Shown here one piece after another: positions 1 to 5,625 of a DNA stretch of 6,566 nt. The DNA is from SMTZ1-83 sp048884925 (GTDB lineage: Archaea > Asgardarchaeota > Thorarchaeia > Thorarchaeales > Thorarchaeaceae): the NCBI GenBank assembly GCA_048884925.1, contig JBHLQK010000179.1, forward strand, positions 1-6,566, given 5' to 3'. Positions within the stretch are counted from its first letter, which is position 1. Each line of letters opens with the position of its first letter. Below the pieces are notes generated by a model. That model searched no databases. It saw only the letters and a list, made by a program, of their open reading frames with translations, and was not told the origin of the DNA. Position numbers and translations under genes: made by a program.

Positions 1-1546
1 GGACAATCATCATCAGGACTGGTCCTGCGATTCTTGCATCCTTCGCTGCTCTTCTCCCTCCAATTAGGAATGTTAATCCTCCACCCGTCTTTGATACTAG
101 GAACATTAGGCTCTCCCCAAGCCTCCCCATTGTCTTCGTTGCTAAACTAGCTACACCAATGAATAGTGGATATGGCAAGACATGCTGGATTAGAATCAGA
201 TTGGGATTCTCCTGTACAGATGTTCCACCCAGGTATATAGCTGCGAGGAAGAATACTGAGAGTATGATCAGGACTGCATCCCATTTGATAAGGTGGAGCC
301 CACGATTGATTCTTGCTAGTCTACCTGGCTCTTGTTCGTCAGAATCCTCCTGCCTCTGAAAGGGCGCACTAGCAATGTATCCCAATAATGGCATGATGAT
401 TGCAGCTAGAGCAGCGTAAGTAATTGTTTGAGCAGAGATGAGCAATGGTGCTTCTATCATGGAGGGCGGCTCAAAGACCAAAAAACCAACCGAGGCAAGC
501 GAAATTCGACTTACAAGAATGCTAGTGACAAATGCAAAGAGAACAGCAACGACTGATAGTCCTAAGAGTTCCTTCACAAGAAAAGCATGAAGTTGACGAT
601 TCGAAGCCCCTCTAGCTCGACGCATCCATACCTCATCTCTTCTTTCATCAACATTGAATCGCGCACATAGAATGAGCAGAAGTCCGCCCAGAAGGATACT
701 AGCCTGGGCACGAATTAGCTGAGAACTTCTCTGCTCGGAAAGCCAGTCTATATAATCCTCAACGCCAGTTGCCAAGTCATCCGAAACGTAGAATTGAGGT
801 ACCGACATCAACTCTGGAAAGCCTGGGCATAGACTAACAAGATTCCTCTCAATGACTCGAAGGCGTTGAAGAAGCCCTTGAGGATCAAAGGGGGATAGAA
901 TGCTTCTGTCAATCTCTATACTCACTCGAAATTCCCTATCATCAGGATTGAGGAGTTCTGGCAGAACAATGCAAATTGAATTGTAATAATAGTCGAATAT
1001 CTCATTGCCTGTTTCCTGAATATAGATGCCACAAACATAAACGGGACGTTTCCCAACATTGAGTTCAATTGAGTAGTTCATCAAGTCGCCTATAACTACA
1101 TCCGCGTATTCAGCGATACTAACCGGCAGAGCAATCTCAGTTTCAGTTATTGGCAATCTACCTTCGAGAAATGTAAACACCGCTGGAAATGCTTCCACAT
1201 ACTCTTCAGAAATCGCATAGCTCTGACCTGTCACCAAGAAATCAGGGAAGAGCCCTCCATGATAGAACTCGTTTGTATCCATTCGAAGATACGACAAAGC
1301 ATCGACAGTAATCTCTGCGGCAATTACATGCTCTACTTGACGCATCTCATCAACAACTGTTTCTACTCCTTCCCCATGTACGAGCATTGCAACTGAGCCA
1401 ACATCCATCTCTTCATTCCAAACATCGAGAGATATAGTGTCGATATGAATTGAAACGCTGAATAGCATCAAACCTACTAGGAATAAGCCAAGAGTGGTCA
1501 ATGCACGCCGTTGTCTTCTCCTCTTCTGAGGCTGATTTGGAGTCAA
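1..1546 (-). CDS. FtsX/MacB-like ABC transporter permease, N-terminal 515 residues (3' end outside window)
   Basis: The frame is open from 1546 to the left edge (last full codon 4-2), giving 515 residues. Seen: a basic N-terminal stretch (KRRRQRR, residues 8-14); membrane segment 1 at about 15-35; an outside domain of about 36-278 with a MacB periplasmic-core look (LEGRLPIT near 127-134, then a VVIGD turn at 150-154); membrane segments at about 279-297, 327-345 and 371-394 forming an FtsX domain, with the cytoplasmic motif DERRDE (300-305) and RGAS (312-315); then further membrane segments near 422-440, 455-470 and 505 onward. This matches the first half of the 937-residue permease at 2798-5611, so a second FtsX half probably follows beyond the window. 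The start is uncertain: no ATG or GTG lies in frame between the TAA-TAG stops near 1660 and Met27 inside the first membrane segment, so TTG at 1546 is preferred. The family assignment is firm; substrate and true start are not. Confidence 0.9.
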   Translation of the reverse strand, partial: MTPNQPQKRRRQRRALTTLGLFLVGLMLFSVSIHIDTISLDVWNEEMDVGSVAMLVHGEGVETVVDEMRQVEHVIAAEITVDALSYLRMDTNEFYHGGLFPDFLVTGQSYAISEEYVEAFPAVFTFLEGRLPITETEIALPVSIAEYADVVIGDLMNYSIELNVGKRPVYVCGIYIQETGNEIFDYYYNSICIVLPELLNPDDREFRVSIEIDRSILSPFDPQGLLQRLRVIERNLVSLCPGFPELMSVPQFYVSDDLATGVEDYIDWLSEQRSSQLIRAQASILLGGLLLILCARFNVDERRDEVWMRRARGASNRQLHAFLVKELLGLSVVAVLFAFVTSILVSRISLASVGFLVFEPPSMIEAPLLISAQTITYAALAAIIMPLLGYIASAPFQRQEDSDEQEPGRLARINRGLHLIKWDAVLIILSVFFLAAIYLGGTSVQENPNLILIQHVLPYPLFIGVASLATKTMGRLGESLMFLVSKTGGGLTFLIGGRRAAKDARIAGPVLMMIV

Positions 1547-1631
1547 GGTAATCGTTGAATATCCACCTCGGTATACTGAGAAATTCGATTGAAGCCTCCA
1601 TAAAAAGTTACTACTCCCGCATTCTATGCAT
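1547..1631 (-). promoter_or_regulatory. 85-base intergenic gap with weak TATA-like elements ahead of the last permease
   Basis: This is the only gap of any size between genes here. Reading the minus strand, CTTTTTATGG lies at 1607-1598 and AGTATACC at 1577-1570. The second is centred about 27 bases before the TTG codon at 1546, the usual distance of an archaeal TATA box from the start of a leaderless transcript. A purine-rich GAGGTGG at 1569-1563 lies 16 bases before TTG, too far for a normal ribosome site. If the organism is bacterial these matches mean little. Read-through from the upstream genes is equally plausible, and the T5 run at 1606-1602 is too short to call a terminator. Confidence 0.22.
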
Positions 1632-1871
1632 TTACTCGCTCTTCTGTGCTCTCGCAGCTATTAGCTCTCGCTGATGGGTTCGTACCATATAGATTGAGTA
1701 CAGAAGACCTACAAAGCCAATGCCCACTCCTATGAGCCAAAGATCGCTCTGCAATGGGTGTGAAAGCCAAATCGTGAAGAAGTATACATTGATACTGAAG
1801 AAAAAGATGCCAAATGTGACGATAATAGCATAAAATGACCATGGAAGGCTCTTTCTACTCACTATCATCAC
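1632..1871 (-). CDS. Small two-helix membrane protein, 79 residues, unknown function
   Basis: I do not recognise a family. The translation shows a short basic N-terminus (SRK at 5-7), a long aromatic-rich membrane segment at about 11-36, a short polar loop at 37-43, a second membrane segment at about 43-63 containing GVGIGFVG, and a basic, polar tail (R64, R68, R74, K77). The positive charges put both ends in the cytoplasm. The start is taken as GTG at 1871, with AAGGAG at 1889-1884 and a 12-base spacer; ATG at 1868 directly follows and would shorten the protein by one residue. Only 17 bases separate it from the ATPase stop, so the two are co-transcribed and probably translationally linked. 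Position and topology suggest an accessory subunit or regulator of the transporter, which is inference. A second overlapping frame (1624-1842) lacks membrane-protein character and a ribosome site and is not preferred. Confidence 0.72.
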   Translation of the reverse strand: MMIVSRKSLPWSFYAIIVTFGIFFFSINVYFFTIWLSHPLQSDLWLIGVGIGFVGLLYSIYMVRTHQRELIAARAQKSE

Positions 1872-1883
1872 CTAGCTAGCAGA

Positions 1884-1889
1884 CTCCTT
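1884..1889 (-). promoter_or_regulatory. Ribosome binding site supporting the small membrane protein
   Basis: AAGGAG on the minus strand overlaps the last base of the ATPase stop codon (TGA, 1891-1889) and lies 12 bases ahead of GTG at 1871 and 15 bases ahead of ATG at 1868. Its presence supports translation of the 79-residue frame and slightly favours the GTG start. Confidence 0.55.
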
Positions 1890-2791
1890 CATGCCTCTGA
1901 AGCTTCACTTGTAGCTTCCAGTATATCATTATCCATCTCCTCGCTTTCAAGAGGAGTAACGAGTATTCCCTCACTGGTCACCTTCAGAACAACTCTCTTT
2001 CTGATGCCAGCAAGCTTCCTCACTGTTTCTGGAATAACCATTCGTCCCTTGCCATCGACCTCAGTTATGTCACCATAGAGAGTGTGGCGCTGACCCTCAA
2101 TGAGACCATCTCTGATTCGAATCACACGACTTGCGTATTCAGCTACTCTCGGATTGTGAGTGACATTTACAATACAAGTTCCAAAATCCTTGTTTATCGT
2201 CTTTAAGGCATCCATCACCATCATTGCAGTTTCTGAATCGAGTTCGCCTGTCACTTCATCGGCAAGTAGTAGTTCTGGCTTGTTCGCTAAAGCTACACAA
2301 ATAGCAACTCTTTGGTTCTGACCACCACTCAGCTGGCTAGGTTTATGATTCACTCTGTCCGAAAGACCCATGATATCGAGAAGCATTTTGGCTCTCTCAT
2401 TTGCAGCTAATTTTGGTGCACCGGCAAGCCTCATTGGGAGAGTCACATTCTTGAAAGCACTCAGACCAGGCACAAGGTTCCCAGTCTGCCATACAAATCC
2501 AACCTTAGCTCTTCGGAACAGCATCGAACGCCTGTCATCAAGAAGAGTTAGGCTATTGCCATCAAAGAGAATAGTCCCTGCAGTAGGCTTATCCAGAGCT
2601 CCAAGCATTTTTAGGAGGGTTGACTTGCCTGATCCACTAGGCCCAACGATACTAAGGAATTCTCCATGGACAACTTCAAAGTCCAGACCTCTGAGAGCAA
2701 TGACCTCCTTTTGTCCACGTCGATAGACCTTCATGAGGTCTCTCACAACGACCTTGTTTTGAGATGCTACTTTTTCCAAGTCCTCTGACAT
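1889..2791 (-). CDS. ABC transporter ATP-binding protein, LolD/MacB class, with C-terminal SpoVT/AbrB-like domain
   Basis: This cytoplasmic ATPase subunit powers the FtsX-type permeases beside it. In the 300-residue translation, Walker A GPSGSGKST is at 50-58, the Q-loop Gln102 sits in VWQTGNL, the signature LSGGQ is at 154-158, Walker B LLLAD ends at Asp178 with catalytic Glu179, the D-loop is GELD (182-185) and the switch His212 lies in NVTHNP. All catalytic residues are present. The HGEFLSIVGPSGSGKS context and the NLVPGLSA stretch are typical of the LolD/MacB/FtsE group. Departures from the usual ADEPTGNLD are V180 and E183, and W101 precedes the Q-loop where Phe is common. Family members are normally about 220-240 residues; here an extra domain (about 240-280) with AbrB hallmarks and an acidic tail (281-300) follow. 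ATG at 2791 lies 6 bases after the permease stop and no strong ribosome site precedes it (only GGAATGATG), pointing to translational coupling. Confidence 0.97.
   Translation of the reverse strand: MSEDLEKVASQNKVVVRDLMKVYRRGQKEVIALRGLDFEVVHGEFLSIVGPSGSGKSTLLKMLGALDKPTAGTILFDGNSLTLLDDRRSMLFRRAKVGFVWQTGNLVPGLSAFKNVTLPMRLAGAPKLAANERAKMLLDIMGLSDRVNHKPSQLSGGQNQRVAICVALANKPELLLADEVTGELDSETAMMVMDALKTINKDFGTCIVNVTHNPRVAEYASRVIRIRDGLIEGQRHTLYGDITEVDGKGRMVIPETVRKLAGIRKRVVLKVTSEGILVTPLESEEMDNDILEATSEASEA
1952..2074 (-). other. SpoVT/AbrB-like (swapped-hairpin) domain fused to the ABC ATPase
   Basis: Residues 240-280 of the ATPase read as one AbrB/MazE/SpoVT unit: a first strand ending in VDGKGRMVIP (245-254), a helix with ETVRKLAGI (255-263), then two strands with VVLKV (267-271) and GILVTPLE (275-282). 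The D-x-K-G-R-hydrophobic-x-I-P core is the family hallmark, and Arg250, Ile253 and Pro254 are kept. Known AbrB domains dimerise by swapping strands and usually bind DNA as transition-state or antitoxin regulators. Here the domain occupies the place where MalK- or MetN-type ATPases carry regulatory C-terminal domains, so a role in stabilising the ATPase dimer or sensing a partner is as likely as DNA binding. The assignment rests on motif reading only. Confidence 0.85.
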
Positions 2792-2797
2792 GGTTCA

Positions 2798-5611
2798 TCA
2801 TTCCGTGTATTGTATTTCTTGTGCTATATTTCTTCTAAGGTTCCTGGCAACGACAATATATGTCGCTGCGAGGGAGGAGAGCACTGCTGCTCCCAGGATT
2901 GTGATAAGCAAGACTGTTGGTACTGCAAGGAATACTGGAAGTCGGTTCCATAAAGTTATGGTTAGACTGCCCATGTAAGTGAGTGGCAATTGAATAACAA
3001 AGCTTGTCAGCAAGAGGCCTACTACGGCGCCAATCATTGCGGCAAGAATCACTCCAGTCAACGATTCTATGAGTACTGCAACAAGAATTGTTCTTGATTC
3101 CGAGCCCAAAGCACGCATAACCGAGAATTGTCTTCTCAGTATCGCAAATCTAACCATGGCAACTATGAGCACACCTGCTGTTAGATAGAGAAATGCGAAA
3201 GCCACATTGAGAGTGTATGCCCCATAGATGGATTGTCCTGCTCTTGATTCGAGCGCCGCATCTATGAGAGCCTGTGATGAATCAATCGATTGAAAGCTAT
3301 TTGGAGCAACATCATGTATGTCATGCATGACTTGTGTATGATTTGCTCCTTCTGACAAATCGACATAGATCTTGCTAATTCTGGAAACATTCAGGCAGGC
3401 GTGGACATAGTCAAGATTGATGACTATGAAATTGTTGGCTGAGGACTCGCCTGGAAGGTATGTGTTTCCACTATAGGCATCATAGCCTTCTGCCATGACG
3501 TCTATGATAGTACAATCGCTGACATTCTCCCAATATAATCCTGTCAATGTGAGGGTGAGTAAATCACCATAGACTGGCGTGTATTGGGGTGTCGTTATAT
3601 AGTGGTCAATCGGCTTGAATGAGGATAGAATGCTTGTGTTGTCAAGAGCTAACTGAGGAATTGAATCGCGTGGAAGTGTATCTTTTGTGAAATAATCTAG
3701 CCAGAAAGCTGAATTCAACCAATCGTTGGGTTGAACCCCGTATACTGTAACGCCTTGGGTTATCCAGATTCTAGTACCATAATCTGACCTCCAATATCCT
3801 ACCTCAGCTTCAGTCTTTAGCAATCCACTAGCATGATTCACTCCATCTATTGCGGTAATATTCCCCAGAATATCAAGTGTGACATTCTCCAATCCTGGAA
3901 TGACTTCAACACTGATATCTGCACCCACTTCAAAGTTCAGTACGTCCTTCATATGAGTGCTGCCGGTAGTTGCTGATAGAGAAGAGAAGATGCCAGCTGC
4001 AAACACCATTGCGACAAACATTACTCCCAATGCTTCGCTCTTCTTAAACAAGCGAATGTTTCCTGAGATCACTCTGGAGCCCGCGTATAGTGATTTGCTA
4101 TTTATTCTTGCAAGTACTTTGGATTTCACAGATGCAGTAGGACGAGATAACAGCCTTGTTAGTGCTATTGTGAAGATTCCTAACAATGGAATTACTATCG
4201 CTGCAAACAACATCGCGCTAGTAAAGTTCATTGACATGTAGCTCATTGCAAAGAGCATTGGAGACAACAAATATCCTGAGATTCCAAGTGCCAGGAGGTC
4301 AATCCCAGGACTGCTCATCTTTTCAACATTGACAAGCACATCTCTTTCTATTATGCTATGTGCTTCCGTAGGTGTCATTAATAGCGCCCTAACAGCCGAA
4401 GGAAGCGCCACTATCAATCCTACTGAGAAGGAGAATAGAAAAACGGCAGTCACCGCTTCAGGCGTGAGAAGCAATGTAAACTCAGCCAGCATATCCAGTC
4501 TAAATGACATGAATTCTCGAACCGTAGCTGAAACCAAGGCTGAGATTGCGCCAGTGAGGATAGCCCCTAAGCTCCCCAAAATCCCAGTTGCTAGGGCTAT
4601 GCTCAAAACCCATCGGAATGCTTGTCCGCCTGATGCTCCTCGAGTCTTGAGCGTTCCAACATCTCTTCTTCTCTCATCAGCTATTAGACTGGAGTTATAG
4701 TAAACCAGCATCACTGCCATAACTAACGTCGGAATAGAGAATGCCAGAGCTACAACACGCATGCTCATGCCCCAAGACGTGTACTCGTACACTGCCCCCA
4801 GCAGAGCAAAATTGCTGACCCGGGCATATGGCAATGCCTGCTGCTCTATTCTGTATTCAATATCCTCCATAGCTGAGATGGGATTTGGGAGAGCAACTAT
4901 ATCATGGTCCACAGTCGACCAAATCTCGTCCTGAACACCGCCATAATATCCCGCGATCAGTTGGTCAAATGCTTGGGAAAGACCTTCTCTGGTCGTAACC
5001 ATAAGGAGCGACGTACTAATAGTGTCTTCCCAATAGTATTGCTGCATGAACAAATTGGTTGTGAATGTGCCTACAATTGTAAAATTATGGGGTATCTGGT
5101 ACCACCAATCTGAGGTTTCATTGTAAGCCTCAATCCAAATGGTGAGGTTTTCACCAATTGAAAGCCCCTGTCTACCTAGCTTGTTCTCTTCCACGATGCA
5201 TGTTGTTTCAGTGAGAACCGATGGATCAACACTCATGTCAAGAGCATTTGGAAATGTGTCGTAGAATGTATCATTAATGCCGAGTAATATGCTGAAGGCA
5301 TCACGCCAGTCCTCTTGCCGCCAGTCATAGAATTCAACTTTAGATATCGTTTCTATCTCTTCAATCCATTCTTGAGAGCTCACTATTTCCTCCACATCTG
5401 CGGTTGTAGTTTCGTTCTGGTTATAGAATGATGGACTAAAGGTGAGATACATGTCAATAGGAATATCTTCTGTCATCTCAGCGAGTACATCAGGTCCTGC
5501 ACTGTCCATGTAGAACAGAATTCCGCCCAGGACTCCAGCTGAGAGTGAGAATACAATCAGCGTTGCTGCAACCTGAGGTGCATTTGAAACAAGACGCGCT
5601 GAAAGAAACAT
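2798..5611 (-). CDS. Large FtsX/MacB-like ABC transporter permease with two FtsX domains (937 residues)
   Basis: A complete integral membrane permease. Domain order: membrane segment 1 (about 13-35); outside domain 1 (36-283); FtsX domain 1 with segments near 284-306, 333-357 and 386-410 and cytoplasmic motif DERRRDVGTLKTRGAS (312-327); two linking segments (about 436-455 and 462-485); a cytoplasmic linker; another segment (525-548); outside domain 2 (549-795); and FtsX domain 2 with segments near 796-820, 843-872 and 890-919 and motif LRRQFSVMRALGSESR (825-840). The total is about ten membrane segments, the duplicated plan of large archaeal and Chloroflexota FtsX permeases, about twice the size of LolC/LolE. 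Of thirteen N-x-S/T sequons, eleven lie in the two outside domains. C700 and C739 could form a disulfide. The start ATG at 5611 overlaps the preceding stop (TAATG) behind GGAGG with a 9-base spacer. The ATPase gene follows after 6 bases. Substrate unknown; a mechanotransmission or extrusion role is inferred from the family. Confidence 0.95.
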   Translation of the reverse strand: MFLSARLVSNAPQVAATLIVFSLSAGVLGGILFYMDSAGPDVLAEMTEDIPIDMYLTFSPSFYNQNETTTADVEEIVSSQEWIEEIETISKVEFYDWRQEDWRDAFSILLGINDTFYDTFPNALDMSVDPSVLTETTCIVEENKLGRQGLSIGENLTIWIEAYNETSDWWYQIPHNFTIVGTFTTNLFMQQYYWEDTISTSLLMVTTREGLSQAFDQLIAGYYGGVQDEIWSTVDHDIVALPNPISAMEDIEYRIEQQALPYARVSNFALLGAVYEYTSWGMSMRVVALAFSIPTLVMAVMLVYYNSSLIADERRRDVGTLKTRGASGGQAFRWVLSIALATGILGSLGAILTGAISALVSATVREFMSFRLDMLAEFTLLLTPEAVTAVFLFSFSVGLIVALPSAVRALLMTPTEAHSIIERDVLVNVEKMSSPGIDLLALGISGYLLSPMLFAMSYMSMNFTSAMLFAAIVIPLLGIFTIALTRLLSRPTASVKSKVLARINSKSLYAGSRVISGNIRLFKKSEALGVMFVAMVFAAGIFSSLSATTGSTHMKDVLNFEVGADISVEVIPGLENVTLDILGNITAIDGVNHASGLLKTEAEVGYWRSDYGTRIWITQGVTVYGVQPNDWLNSAFWLDYFTKDTLPRDSIPQLALDNTSILSSFKPIDHYITTPQYTPVYGDLLTLTLTGLYWENVSDCTIIDVMAEGYDAYSGNTYLPGESSANNFIVINLDYVHACLNVSRISKIYVDLSEGANHTQVMHDIHDVAPNSFQSIDSSQALIDAALESRAGQSIYGAYTLNVAFAFLYLTAGVLIVAMVRFAILRRQFSVMRALGSESRTILVAVLIESLTGVILAAMIGAVVGLLLTSFVIQLPLTYMGSLTITLWNRLPVFLAVPTVLLITILGAAVLSSLAATYIVVARNLRRNIAQEIQYTE

Positions 5612-5625
5612 TACACATCCCCTCC
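5609..5625 (-). promoter_or_regulatory. Strong ribosome binding site and TAATG stop-start overlap between two permeases
   Basis: On the minus strand GGAGG at 5625-5621 (extended as GGAGGGG to 5619) precedes ATG at 5611 with a 9-base spacer, inside the last codons of the upstream permease. The stop TAA (5613-5611) shares one base with the start. This fixes the start of the 937-residue permease and indicates coupled translation of the two permeases, as expected for subunits made in fixed ratio. Confidence 0.85.

Noticed and set aside
159..359. 66-residue plus-strand open frame
   Set aside because: Antisense to the left-hand permease, with no motif, ribosome site or coding-like composition.
1413..1601. 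62-residue minus-strand frame starting MEASIEF
   Set aside because: It overlaps the permease frame, and its sequence after about residue 15 is uncharacteristic and ends without a domain. Kept only as a possible misread start of the permease.
1602..1606. T5 run as a transcription terminator after the small membrane protein
   Set aside because: Only five T residues and no convincing hairpin before it (just a 4-base GCAT/ATGC match), so it cannot be called.
1624..1842. 72-residue minus-strand frame overlapping the small membrane protein
   Set aside because: The alternative frame (1632-1871) has two clean membrane segments, matching charges at both ends and a ribosome site; this one has mixed residues, several Cys and His, and no such support.
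2370..2726. 118-residue plus-strand open frame
   Set aside because: It lies wholly opposite the ATPase, has no recognisable motif, membrane pattern or ribosome site, and reads as a low-information antisense frame.
4329..4700. 123-residue plus-strand open frame rich in Ser, Thr and Ala
   Set aside because: Antisense to the first FtsX domain of the large permease; the composition is what hydrophobic codons give when read in reverse.
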